A stretch of 64,000 bases of DNA from Pezicula radicicola (GCA_003008705.1 PDUO01000024.1:126831-190830), one strand, 5' to 3'. Shown: positions 48,219 through 59,227, numbered from the stretch's first letter. The notes: generated by a model from the letters alone, not told the origin. Numbers and translations are program-made.

Positions 48219-48350
48219 GCCCGGGTAGCTCAATCGGTAGAGCGTGTGGCTCTTAAATAAGAAACCTCAAGGTCGTGGGTTCGAGCCGTAAGTGATTACC
48301 AAATAGATTCACTAGTGCCAAAAACTAACAATAAATAGCCACCTCGGGCT
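48219..48350 (+). tRNA. tRNA-Lys(CUU) with an anticodon-loop insertion and a T-arm intron-like insertion
   Basis: The gene starts GCCCGGG (acceptor), TA, D-arm GCTC/GAGC with the AATCGGTA loop, then stem TGTGG and loop CTCTTA with anticodon CTT. Eight extra bases (48256-48263) follow position 37, the canonical tRNA intron site. The 3' anticodon strand CCTCA, variable AGGTC, T-stem GTGGG, loop TTCGAGC and one C follow to 48287. Then 51 bp (48288-48338) interrupt the T-stem. CCAC (48339-48342) completes the CCCAC strand, CTCGGGC closes the acceptor with one G-T pair, and T is the discriminator as in yeast tRK1. The anticodon stem has one T-T mismatch, so loss of function is possible. A ten-T run follows at 48388. 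Confidence 0.82.
48288..48338 (+). other. 51-bp spliceosomal-intron-like insertion inside the tRNA-Lys T-arm
   Basis: The segment begins GTAAGT, carries ACTAAC 9 nt before its end, and ends AATAG, with the length of an ordinary intron in this genome. Its exact removal rejoins C61 with CCAC and restores a perfect five-pair T-stem. It changes only the last base of the internal B box. A tRNA-splicing endonuclease would not normally cut here. That it is an intron is inferred from sequence only. Confidence 0.65.
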
Positions 48351-48387
48351 CAATCCCCGAGTCTGTCATCTGACAGCTTCCATCATA

Positions 48388-48397
48388 TTTTTTTTTT
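48388..48397 (+). terminator. RNA polymerase III terminator of tRNA-Lys
   Basis: A run of ten T lies 38 bp after the tRNA 3' end, the first T stretch longer than four downstream. Two small hairpins (CTCGGG/CCCGAG and CTGTC/GACAG) lie between. Confidence 0.6.
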
Positions 48398-48823
48398 GAC
48401 TTCCTTTTGTTCCGCACAATATTTTAATCTTTAAACTTATTTCTTAGCGAGCTGCCAAGTGGAGACGCTTATCAACGGCAAAAGGGCCACACGATAAGGT
48501 TACGAGTAGGGCAAGTGGTGCCGTTGGCTTCCCGCGTGCCTGGTTAGTTGACTCGTAAACCCTTCCACAATGACTACAAAAAACTAAATGGTGGCCGGCA
48601 TCGCAGCCTCATAATCTACTATTAGAAATCCCCTTTCCCTTTTCTTGTACCACCTTCCAAGTCAAGTGTATTGACGCGCTGCTTTCTTTTTTTTTCTTAC
48701 GCGCCCTTCCTTTGATTTGATTCCCCGCGTTTACGGCATCCTGCATTACTTCATATTTCTTACGAAGTAGACACCGCCTCTTTTGTCCTCCCCATTTCCA
48801 CTCACTCTACGCGTACAAACACC
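48398..48823. promoter_or_regulatory. promoter region of the aromatic aminotransferase gene
   Basis: About 425 bp upstream of the ATG at 48824. A pyrimidine-rich tract (about 48681-48700) and a C/T/A-rich leader precede the start. No gene was seen. Confidence 0.45.
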
Positions 48824-50587
48824 ATGGCGCCTCCTTCTGCTATTGATGTTGAGCCAGTGGGCTTATCTGACACTCAGGCCTTTACCACTCCAGATCCATT
48901 GACAGTCAATGGAGTATCTGAGAGACGCGCAAAGGCTGGTAAGTTTTTCGCAGGTGTTGCTTTCGTAACTAGCAGTGACCAATTCAAAAGCCCAGTTAGT
49001 TTCTGCTCTTCTATTCTCTCCTCGAGACGTAACTAATTAGCTGCGCAGTTCTCCGGAAAACCCAAGGCAAAGAGATGGGATCGTAAGTAATCTTCAACCA
49101 CTCCTACCCCTCCAACCCCCACTAACAGATACCAGATTACTTGAGTCTTGAGAGCAAGTCCAGAGCCCCTTCAAGCTTAAAGGCCGCCGCGAAGTTCCTT
49201 AAGAAACCTGGCATGATATCACTTGGAGGAGGATTACCATGCCCCGAATACTTTCCCATCGAAGAGTTGACTGTCAAGATTCCAACTCCACCCCACTTTT
49301 CCGAGGAGGCCACGAAGGAATCGGGACAAATACTGAAGAGTGGAAAGTATGATGTATCAGAGGGACATGGCACGTACGATCTTTCAATTGCGCTCAATTA
49401 TGGTCAGGGATCAGGTTCTGCTCAGGTTCTTCGTTTTGTTACGGAGCACACTGAGATTGTCTGCAACCCACCGTACGCTGATTGGCACTGTGCTCTATCT
49501 GTTGGAAGCACCAGCGCTTTAGAGCAAACCTTCCGCATGTTTTGCGAGAGAGGGGATCTCATCTTGTCTGAAGAATTTACATTTGCCTCTGCAGTCGAGA
49601 CAGCTGCGCCATTGGGAATCAAGGTCGTTGGTGTTAAGATGGATAGCGAGGGTCTTTTACCTGATAGTATGGACGAAATTCTGAGCAACTGGGATGAGAA
49701 GGCAAGAGGAGCCCGGAAGCCACATCTGCTGTACACTGTTCCATCGGGACAAAACCCAACAGGTGCTACACAAAGCGCTGCTCGGCGACAAGCGATCTAC
49801 AAGGTAGCACAGAAGCACGACACTTACATCATTGAAGACGAGCCTTACTACTTCCTCCAAATGCAGCCATACACTGGCCAAGATGCTCCAGATGTTCCAC
49901 CCCCAGCAAATAATGAAGAGTTTTTGAAGGCGCTCATTCCTACGTATTTGAGCATGGATATTGATGGTCGTGTTATGCGCATGGATTCCTTCTCCAAGGT
50001 CATCGCTCCTGGTTCGAGAGTTGGATGGATCACAGCCTCTGAGCAGATTGTCGAACGATTCATCCGCCACAATGAATGTTCTAACCAGAACCCAAGTGGT
50101 ATCTCCCAACTCGTCTTGCACAAGATCCTGGATGAGAGCTGGGGCCACGACGGCTATTTGAAGTGGTTGATCAACTTGCGACTAGAGTACACGAAGCGAC
50201 GAGATGTAATGATGGCTGCTTGTGAGAAGTATCTACCTGCAGAAGTAGTTAGCTGGACTCCACCGGCTGCGGGCATGTTTGTAAGTTTTTCAGGCTTTTA
50301 TCTCTGTAGATTCGGCTGACATGTTCTAGCTCTGGCTCTCGATTGATTGGCACAAGCATCCTGATGCCAAGGACAAGCACATCCTTGACATTGAAGAAGA
50401 AATTTTCATGGCAGCAATCGACCAAGGTGTTCTCGTTGGGCGTGGTAGTTGGTTCACTGCAGAGAAAGGAACCATTCCGACAGACATGTTCTTGAGGGCA
50501 ACATTCGCAGCTGCGTCTAACGAGAAAATGACCGAAGCTATTGAAAGATTGGGTGTTGCTGTAAGAGAGAGTTTTAAACTGGGATGA
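48824..50587 (+). CDS. ARO8: aromatic amino acid aminotransferase (ARO8-like)
   Basis: Exons 48824-48994, 49049-49082, 49136-50280 and 50330-50587 give 535 residues. It is a class I/II PLP aminotransferase that interconverts aromatic amino acids and 2-oxo acids; relatives also act on kynurenine or 2-aminoadipate. Seen blocks are FSGKPKAKRWDHYLSLESKS, GMISLGGGLPCPEYFP, LYTVPSGQNPTG and IIEDEPYYFLQ. The PLP-binding lysine is in MDSFSKVIAPGSRVGWI (Lys356), and FLRATFAAAS near the end is also typical. The first intron is taken from GTTAGT at 48995 because it keeps RRAKAGKFFAGVAF in frame with FSGKPKAKRWDH; the GTAAGT at 48939 would need a different acceptor. Whether the paralogue is ARO8 or ARO9-like cannot be decided here. 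Confidence 0.92.
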
Positions 50588-51811
50588 GGCATCGGCTACG
50601 TATGATGCGAGATGCGATATGACAGGTCAAGTTGAAGACGGGGGAATGGGGATTCAAACTATCCGATGAGTGCGAAATAATGGAGTTTGGATGGTGGCAT
50701 CATTTGCATGTAGACCAAGCACGATATCAGCTTACGCGCATAGATGGTGATAGATGGAAGAAACATGAGTCTTAAGATGTTTCCCCATTTCTTATTCAGG
50801 CGAAGTCAGCTCGTTTTGTTCCGTTTCTCAGTAGTGAGCCAGTCTTGTTTGGTTCTTGGGCTCTTGGGGAGTCCATTTTAGGAAAAGCCATGCGACGCGC
50901 ATGGTTGTGCTTCAACATTATGAAGCGAAGCACACGCTTTTCGCTTGGATAAGGGGCCCTTGCACCACACTTCTCTGGCATCGATCTATTCCTCCGATAC
51001 AGAATATCTGGATTCTATCATTCTTTATCATATCTAACAGTTTGACTCTTGCCCTTCTGATTCCTCGGTCGGTCTGTTCTGAAGTCGGTATTTCTGTAGA
51101 GGAGAGGAGATGATGATGTAGTGATGATGGTGGCTTTTTCTACCCCTCCTTGTAGTGCAGTCTGGTTAAGATTTTGGTGCATGCCTGGCTACCCCACGTT
51201 TCATGAAATACTCGCTCGCTACATAGCACCGATACGGTAAAGTCTTGTCCTACGACGTCCACCTCCCTACTTCTTCTTCAGCTACGATGTTCTCGTGCTC
51301 TACGGTAAGTTGCCACATGTCCCTCGGCTGAAATACTAGCTCTGGACTCTCGACCTGCCACAACTATGGCCCATGCGTGCCCAAAACAAATACCTACCGG
51401 TAGGACAACCGAGGACAGAACCAGGGAACCAGGGAGCCAGGGGCCATACCATTAGGCTAACGGCGGATGATCCGTCAACCAGAACTTTGAACCTTGCAAC
51501 AAGGCGCAAGTAGTCGTCGTCGTGGGAATAAAATGGACGTGTGGGCGTGGGACAGGTCTAGGTCTCATAACTCCATCTACAGGCTCAAGCATGATACCAG
51601 GGTAGGAGGTCTTCGGATGATACGGGTGCTACGATATAAGAAAGCTCTGTCTCTTTACTATTTCAACTTTTTGCAGCGACCCTTCTTGACCTTGATCTTG
51701 ATCTTGATATCTGGTAAGGAAGCTTTCGCTGTCTCTCCTGTTGTTGTTGTGCCGTCATTTGCCGACCGCTCTATATCTCAACTCAGAGCCATCAGCGTCT
51801 CCAGCTCCAAC
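50588..51811. other. intergenic between aminotransferase and P450 genes
   Basis: A 1.2-kb region with the P450 promoter in its right half. A long in-frame extension exists upstream of the P450 ATG (from 51494) but has no family resemblance. Short TTGATC tandem near 51689-51706. No other gene recognised. Confidence 0.45.
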
Positions 51812-53556
51812 ATGTTGGAAGAAGTCCTCAACCATGCTACGCCGAAGTCTTTGGCTGTCGCCGTTGCTGTGATCTTGCTTATCTTTTACATTCGACAATG
51901 GGTCGTCACGGAGATGCGGATTCGAGCCTTGGGTGGACATGCGCCAAGGATCAGGACATATCTCCCATATGGTGAGTAGTATTCAGACGTCTCCAATGTT
52001 ACTCTATCTTACAATACTGCCCTTACAGATGTTGATATGGTATTCCGAGCCGTTCGCCACACAATGACACACAAGAACCTTCAAGGCTGGCAAGAATTCT
52101 TCCGTCAGCACTCCCGCTGGACCGTAGAAGCCAATCCCGCCGGTCTCCGCGCTATCTTCACTGCCGATCCAGAAAACATCAAAGCAATACTGGCAACGCA
52201 GTTCACTGACTACGGCAAAGGTGAACCGTTTCACAAAGACTGGCATGACTTTTTAGGCGATGGGATCTTCGTCACAGATTTAGATCAATGGCATGCATCG
52301 CGTCAGCTGTTCAGACCCCAATTCATCAAGGACCGAGTCAGTGATTTGGATTGTTTCGAGCGGCACGTGCAGGTCTTGATCGACATCATTGCGAAAAGTG
52401 GAAATGGGGGGGAAATCGAAGTCAGTGATTTGTTTTTTCGTTATACTTTGGATGCTGCAACCGATTTTCTGCTGGGGAGAGGAGTCGGTAGTTTGGAAAA
52501 TGGTGACCATAAGTTTGCCGAGGCTTTTGGAGAGGTGCAGAGGATTCAAAGTCTTATTGCCAGATCTGGGTACGTTCTCTAAATCATACGTCTCGTGTCA
52601 TGACTCGATCAGCCAGCTAATCGGTTAACTTATACAGCCCATTGAACAAATTCATCCCACGCCGCTCCTTCCACGCTGGTATTAAGGTCATAAACGATTT
52701 TGTGAACCCCTTCATCGAACAAGCACTGCGTCTTTCGCCCGAAGAGCTCGCTACGAAGACAAAATCCGAGGAAGGCTATACCTTTCTACATGCCATAGCT
52801 TCGTTCACAAGAGACCGGAAGCTGTTACGAGATCAACTAGTAACCGTCTTACTAGCTGGGCGAGACACAACAGCAAGCACATTAAGTTGGACGTTCTACG
52901 AACTAGCTCGGCATCCCGAGATCCTTGCAAAGCTTCGAGCCGAGATTATTGATACAGTCGGTTTAGAACGGGCACCAACTTATGCTGATTTGAAGCACAT
53001 GAAGTACTTGCAGGTCAGTCAATTTACAATTCCCTCGGCTAATGAAGGAAGGTAGATTGATGCTAACATGTGTAACCAGAACACAATGCAAGAAATCCTC
53101 CGCCTCTACCCCGTCGTCCCCTTCAACGTCCGTCTCGCCCTAAAAGACACAACCCTCCCTCACGGCGGTGGCCCCGATGGTCTCTCCCCCATTGGAATCC
53201 TCAAAGACACACCAATCGGTTACTCAACTCTCGTAATGCAACGCCGTCTCGATATCTACCCATCCTCGCCCGACTTTCCCGATCCTCTCATCTTCTCCCC
53301 CGAACGATGGCAAACCTGGCAACCCAAACCATGGCAGTATATCCCATTCAACGGTGGGCCTAGAATTTGTATCGGTCAGCAATTCGCGCTTACGGAAATG
53401 GGATATACGATTGTTAGAATGCTACAGAGGTTTGAGGGGGTAGAGAATTTTATGGGGAAGGTAGATGGTGGGGATCCTTGTTTGAAGGCTGAGATTGTGT
53501 TGCAGCCTGGGGAGGGAGTTAGGGTTGGTTTTTGGGAGGCTGGGAAGAAGGAGTGA
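51812..53556 (+). CDS. cytochrome P450, CYP52-like
   Basis: Exons 51812-51971, 52029-52569, 52638-53013 and 53080-53556 give 517 residues. The N-terminus MLEEVLNHATPKSLAVAVAV continues into a membrane anchor. The I-helix oxygen-binding motif AGRDTTAS is at 307-314, the K-helix ExxR is EILR (about 364-367), PERW follows, and the heme loop FNGGPRICIGQQFA has the thiolate Cys456. The ALKDTTLPHGGGPDG segment and the heme loop resemble CYP52-clan enzymes, which hydroxylate n-alkanes and fatty acids at the ER. Substrate is inferred from family only. The start at 51812 is preferred over upstream in-frame codons because it puts the anchor at the N-terminus. The last exon shifts from C-rich to G-rich codons. 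Confidence 0.92.
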
Positions 53557-54105
53557 TATGTGAGTTGTAAATTTTGAGGTATTTATTTTAGCGCGGCTGG
53601 ATTGCGGGAGTTGGTGGTTAACTGGTTGGGCATTTGGGATTAGGAGTTATCTTAATTTAATTGGGCAGTGCCTGATTCAGAATAAATGTACTTTTCAGAA
53701 TATTACTACTAAATTTCCCATGCTCTTTGTTCGTCTTCTGTTCATTTCTCCTTCAACTTTCTTTCTCGCTCGCTTAGAAGCCCCCAATGTTATGTAAAAG
53801 GCACTAGGTTGCTTCATGAGTACCATAAGAATTGGTTTATAAGAAATCGATCATTTTGACTTGAGAAACTCACTTGATTTGGGAGGGCAATATCCTAGAA
53901 TTTGATCGCGAAAGTGATATTTAGCGATTTACAGATCGCTTAAATTTCCATCACTGTCTACTTGAATTCTTTAAAAATCCCGAACTTGCGATTTATTATG
54001 ATCTTAAACAACATCCGTACCTGGCCAGTATCTATATACTGTATCGAATTGTACAAATCTACAAACTTGTCTTCTTACTACAAGGTAAGTTCACATGAAC
54101 TTTGA

Positions 54106-54350
54106 AACTCACTTGACTTGAGTAACTCACTTGACTTGAGTAACTCACTTGACTTGAGTAACTCACTTGACTTGAGTAACTCACTTGACTTGAGTAACTC
54201 NNNNNNNNNNNNNNNNNNNNNNNNNNNNNNNNNNNNNNNNNNNNNNNNNNAGTAACTCACTTGACTTGAGTAACTCACTTGACTTGAGTAACTCACTTGA
54301 CTTGAGTAACTCACTTGACTTGAGTAACTCACTTGACTTGAGTAATTCAC
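54106..54350. repeat. 18-bp tandem satellite containing a 50-N assembly gap
   Basis: The unit ACTTGACTTGAGTAACTC is repeated almost without change, about five units before and five after the gap at 54201-54250. Because 18 is a multiple of three and one frame lacks stops, it yields a spurious SSQVSY hexapeptide frame. An uninterrupted array would need a gap of 10 bases modulo 18, whereas 50 is 14 modulo 18, so the N count looks like a placeholder and the true array length is unknown. The unit contains the 11-bp palindrome TGAGTAACTCA. Confidence 0.95.
54201..54250. other. assembly gap of 50 N
   Basis: Fifty undetermined bases inside the satellite, where short reads would collapse. Its length is not informative. 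Confidence 0.98.
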
Positions 54351-55747
54351 CTAACTAAGTAAATATTCAACAGACTTTTTCTCAACCAACATCTACTTTT
54401 TCTAATTACTTCTCACCAACGTCACCAACTCGATTCGTTGAAGTAAAAACCCCCAAGCGACCAGCCAGCGAGGCTTCTGACTTATTTATGAGCAAGTCTT
54501 CAATTAAACGATATTTACTATCTTGGAAATGACAACACCTAGGCAAATGACAACAAGTGGAGAAGAGATTCAAATTCCAAGTGTTCACTCAAAAGCTCTA
54601 AGGATATAGGTATTGACTAGCAAGTTAGTGAAACCCAACTCTACCCGGGCCCCGGGGACACATATTACTATTCCGCCTATACAGTCGTAGCGTTGCTGGA
54701 AAGCCAAGATCTGTATGGATGTAATTTCATGGTCTGTCAATCTGGTATATTAGCGCGAACTCGTTTCTCTTCTCCTCAAGAGTCAAGGCTGCAGCTGGCA
54801 ACTTGCAATGCTTTTTGAAAGTCGAGCCTAAAAATGGTCTGACTTGTTAAGAACAGTTCACAAAGAGACTATTTTATCTTATTCCATTCATTATCTATAA
54901 ACCGACCATGGCCTTAGACTTAAATGATCAGAACACACTGTACAGGATTTGCTTTATGAGAGAGGAAGTTGAGATTTCTCTCTATTAGTCTTACTATCCT
55001 TGGTCTAAAGTTTCGCTTCGGAGGCTTTTGATTAGAGTTGCCAGTAGCAAAAGCTTAGCCTTTGTTGCTCGTTCGTCGTTCTTTTATGAGGAGCACTAGA
55101 AGACTAAAAGGAAATTAGGGTGAGGTTGCGGACTTAAAGTACAGCACCATGGGTGAGAAACATATCCTGGAGCCTAGTCAGCTTGGAACATGTAGCAATG
55201 TGGATATTCTGGGTTTGGATTATACTCTGGGGGGTTTTTTTTTTTGCTGACTGAGGGATAGACTCGAAACTCTCAGATGACAGCTCTGATTTGAATTTAC
55301 AGGACCGGATAAAACTCAGCTGACAATATTTTTTTTTGGTGGGAATAGGTATGCGGCTGTTCTCGTCGCGTTTCTTACTCTGGGAACAAATAGGACCCGA
55401 GAAGAGAGGTTGTGAGAATTTAAATTTATGCCGAGTAGCAATCTAGACTTACTAGCTATCTTTAAGAGACTTTTTCCTCACCTTGTTGTCACCAGCAATA
55501 AGAACAACATAACAAAATAAAAGAAAATTTCAGTATCAGGTAAGTGTTCTAAATATACCATAGCAAGATAGAACTAATAAACCTAACTAATTCGCTAAAC
55601 CACCCCTTAACAAGCGAGCTATACTACACCACACCACCTTCGCTTCTACCACCATTCCGCAGGACCCCACCAAAAATCTGCCCAAAACAGCAAAAAAGCC
55701 ACCATATTCTCAAGACACGAACACAGGTAGAAAATATAGCAAAAGTC

Positions 55748-55752
55748 AAAAA
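55748..55752 (-). terminator. probable RNA polymerase III terminator of tRNA-Arg
   Basis: A run of five T on the minus strand, 35 bp beyond the tRNA 3' end, is the first such run. Confidence 0.5.
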
Positions 55753-55787
55753 GAAATGAAACAGCTTAAGCACTATTCTCTCACGTG

Positions 55788-55881
55788 TGACCTGCGCCGG
55801 GATCGAACCGACAATCTTTTGATATGAACTTCCCAAATAGGGAAATCGAAGTCAAACGCCTTGCCATTGGGCCAGCAGGCC
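55788..55881 (-). tRNA. tRNA-Arg(UCG) with a 22-nt intron
   Basis: Reading the minus strand: acceptor GGCCTGC pairs with GCAGGTC (one G-T pair), discriminator A. The D-arm is GCC/GGC with loop CAATGGCAA. Anticodon stem TTTGA/TCAAA encloses loop CTTCGAA with anticodon TCG, which reads CGA arginine codons. The T-arm is GTCGG TTCGATC CCGGC. A 22-nt intron (55824-55845) sits just after position 37, the canonical place, and contains a TTCCC/GGGAA hairpin typical of the bulge-helix-bulge substrate. The mature length would be 72 nt. Confidence 0.93.
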
Positions 55882-56171
55882 ATTGTATCTGATTTGATGA
55901 AGCAAAAGTTTCTATTCTGATAATTAAAGGCAAGCTTCAGGCGCCATTTGAAATAACTACCATAGCAAATTCATGCCGGAGAAAACCCAACTTTTGCATG
56001 CAATCAAATCACATTTTCTTACAACTTACACGTTACTGTACACTTAAGCCAAGATATTAAATTGAATTGATGTTTTTGTAGTAGGTTTATTGGCGAAGGC
56101 CACGAAATTACATTTTTAATAATATTAAACATTGTCATTCATAACTGCAGCATGGTACTCTCCTACAGGTA

Positions 56172-58182
56172 TCACAAAGAACATTCCGTGCTATTAATAT
56201 GAACGAGTCAGTACTGTCTTAAATCAAGATGGGAAATTAATAGACTCATTACGAACCTGTTGTGCTGGGTGCAAAAGACCATCTGCACTGGCCCAGCAGA
56301 GATGCCTCTATTAACCATGCGCTCTCTCATCTCCGCTAATCTTGGACTAGCATCAAGCTGACTCCTGTTCTGCCCGCTTGCGTCTTGTCTCCCTGACCAC
56401 AAAACCTCTCCGGCGGCACTCGCTCGTGGCCAAAGCATATCATCAAGGTTTACAGGATCTAGAATTTCTGTTTTAGCTTTGATAGTTCGGAAGCATGGTA
56501 ATCCATTCTGCCACCATTATATTTGGCAGGGGAATTGTGAAACTACGTACCAGTTTGTTCCGACCAGAGGTGCACTTCACCACCGGCCACAAGTGCCATT
56601 TGCTCAGCGGTGAAATTTGCAGTGGGATCATATGAATATACAAGCCGCCAGTTCTTGGTTGGGGAGCAATAGTCCGCAAAGGGGTAATATGTGTCAAATG
56701 ACTCATTTGAGAAGTCAAGCCACTGCCCCTTTCCACAATCCAAGTACTACGAAACTGTAAGTTTGCGAACCCGAATTAATGATAAAGTGCTCTTACCCAA
56801 ATATTGTAGTCACCAAAAAGTACCTTATGGCCAGAATCCACAACCGTTTGAACAGAAGTAGTGGTGACACCCCAGGTCTGAACTAGAACGTCGTCTCCAA
56901 GTGTGAGATTCCACGTTGTAAGCATTTCTTCCCAGACAATTGGTGTTACGCCCGCTGCTCTGAGCTGGTCGTGGTTGCGATCCACAAATTTCTGTAGCAA
57001 TGGCTGAATGACGGATGTCAAGTTTGACTGCACCGTCTCGTCCAGAAGGTAAGCTTGCACGTTTACCTCATCCCCCCCAGTGTGAAAGTAAGCAGAGTAT
57101 GGGGAGGTTCTAGGAAGGATATCATCAAAGAGAGTTTCCAAGAATTGGCTGACTGCTGAACTATTCAATTTGAGTTCTCCGCAAGGCGGTTCCAAGCAGT
57201 AGGTAGTCCAGGGCTGTGCATCCTGCGCCGTGATAAGTTCAGGATAAGCTAGGCCAATGACGGAGGTATGTCCTGGCATATCAAATTCAATGATGGTCTC
57301 TACCCCTCGAGATTGTGCGTATCTTTGGATGTATTCGATGTCAGATGGGCTGTATGATAAGCCAACCTGGTACGCTCCTTTCTGCGACAATTCAGGCAAT
57401 GCAGGAATATCTATTGGCCACGACTGGGCATCCGTCATATGAAGATGAAGACGGTTAAATTTATTCCAGGAGATGGCATCGATAGTTCTCAGAATGTCGG
57501 ATACTGGAAACCAGTTTCTGGAAATATCCACATTCAAACCGCGGTGAGAGAATTTTGGGGCATCAGAAATGACTACAGGAGCCATGTTCGTGTATATGCC
57601 TGCGCCAGAAGATTGTTGGTAGAAGAGTTGGCTAAATGTCTGAAGTCCATGAAGAATGCCAGTAGAGGATACTGCAGTAATAGTCGCCTTGCCGTCTGTT
57701 GTAACAGTCAAGTTGTAGCTTTCATCCACCGTACCAGCTAATGGCTTAAAGGTATTAGCATCATCGATTCCCGTCTGACTGAGTGTGAGACTGTTAATAT
57801 ATTGCTTTTCGGCATCCGCTGCAGGCTCAAAGGTTGAAAGCTCATTGCGTGGGTGGAGTTTCCAAGGCACAAGATTCTGTGTGAACATGGCATCCAAAGT
57901 CCTGAAAACGGCTGCCTCAACAATTGATTGACTGGTAGAGGATGTTGGAACTCCTGCATCGGAAGTTGAAAGGTAGGAAAACTGTACACCCAACACATTC
58001 TTAGTTAGACCGTGGCTATCAGAAGTCTGGGAATTCCATCGTACACTTCCGCCATTATACGTCACATCAACATCAGACGTAATCCATAACACCGAGCTAC
58101 CGCTCGTAAATTCAACAGGTGCAGGCCATATTGCAGACACAGGATATGAGAGGGCAAAAATCAAAAAGATAGGAAACAACAT
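56172..58182 (-). CDS. secreted beta-N-acetylhexosaminidase (GH20)
   Basis: Exons 56797-58182, 56551-56746, 56257-56467 and 56172-56190 give 603 residues. The signal peptide is MLFPIFLIFALSYPVSA, leaving IWPAPVEFTSG as mature start. The GH20 catalytic acid pair is in YFHTGGDEVN (Asp371-Glu372), after the conserved HRGLNVDISRNWFP and LHLHMTDAQSWPIDIPALPE strands. Later blocks are WEEMLTTWNL and WPRASAAGEVLWSG. The last exon is only 19 nt and replaces an apparent read-through tail with CTQHNSTECSL, restoring a terminal Cys that probably forms a disulfide. The enzyme removes terminal GlcNAc or GalNAc, mainly from chitin oligomers outside the cell or in the wall. Several N-glycosylation sites are visible. 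The branch site GTACTGAC supports the last intron. Confidence 0.95.
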
Positions 58183-59227
58183 GGTGTCTTGACGCGTACT
58201 CTTAGGATAAAAGAAAAATGCGACGAGGTACAGAGCAAGAACAGGAAGAGGGGAAGATGAGCGTATATAAATATGGTCCAAGATGCAGCGCCGCGGGACG
58301 CTGATCGGTGCACCAGCCACGTAAAATGACAAGATGCTGGGATGGTCACACTTTAGGTACAGGAACAACACGCCGATGAAGGTTCACTCGGGAAACCTTG
58401 ATCTGCTAGCAATTTCATGCTGTGCAGGGTCAGAGATCTTGGGCCTGGTGGACGCTTCGCGGTAGCAAGCTAAGCTGTGCGGACAGATGCACAACTGCAC
58501 CTTGCGTTCCTTCGAGCAATAATCGACAAGCGTTCGCGAGACCGTCCGCCGTAGTCTCACCGGAGTTTTTGTAACGTTACGATGTCTGCGCAACTGAACT
58601 GGTGGGTGTGGTGTCTCACATCAAAAGATGACAAAAGATGAAGGTGAAGCCTTGAAATACTGTAATGTGAGAAGTGTGAGGTGAGGGTGCGCCGAGCTGT
58701 CGAGGGATCCTTCCCCCTATGCAGGGAAACTTTAAGTTTTGCTGTGTTCCGAAAGTTCCAGTGTTCCAGTGTGCCAGTGCCTGTCTTTCAGGGTACGAGG
58801 TGTACGAGCCTACGAGGGTACAGTACCATGGAGGAGTAATAATGGCGATGAATTTGTGCGAGAAGGAGAAGGCTGAAGATGCTGGGGAGGGGAGGGGAGG
58901 AGGCTGAGAGCAATAGTTTAGGGGCAAGGCTGTGGCGTTGTGGCTAGCGGTTTTTGGTCACGTGATGAGCTTAAATTAGTGGCAAACTGTAGAGCATCAT
59001 CTCTGATTTCTTTATCAAGCCTCCTTTGTTACCTCCCCACCTCATACATACCCTTACTACCCTCGACCCCGTGAAATCTACTCTTCCGATCGCATAAGGG
59101 GATACGAAGCTGCAATCCAACGCCAATACCTCTATTGAAAAGCCACGCGATTAAACCTGGGCGACCGCGACTGCCCTCCGAGCCTCATCTTGCCTACCGT
59201 CAACAAAGGGCTTCTGCGACCTCGAAG
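58183..59227. promoter_or_regulatory. divergent promoter region of hexosaminidase and Nab2-like genes
   Basis: About 1 kb between two divergent start codons. A TATATAAATA motif on the plus strand at about 58264 is suitably placed (about 80 bp) for the leftward hexosaminidase gene when read in reverse. No coding sequence recognised. Confidence 0.5.

Larger units (their letters stand above)
53557..55787. other. repeat-bearing intergenic region with an assembly gap
   Basis: Between the P450 and tRNA-Arg I find no protein gene. It contains a single satellite-like unit near 53868-53890, the 18-bp satellite with 50 N bases (54106-54350), and AT-rich sequence with T-runs at about 55231-55243 and 55329-55338. 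Confidence 0.5.

Noticed and set aside
48939..49040. Alternative first intron of the ARO8-like gene starting at GTAAGT 48939
   Set aside because: It fits phase only with the acceptor at 49040 and loses the KFFAGVAF segment that resembles relatives; the 48995 donor is simpler.
54078..54350. Open frame of SSQVSY hexapeptide repeats on the minus strand
   Set aside because: It is the translation of the 18-bp satellite through an N gap, without flanking coding sequence.
54106..54350. CRISPR-like array
   Set aside because: Units are directly tandem with no spacers, and the genome is fungal.
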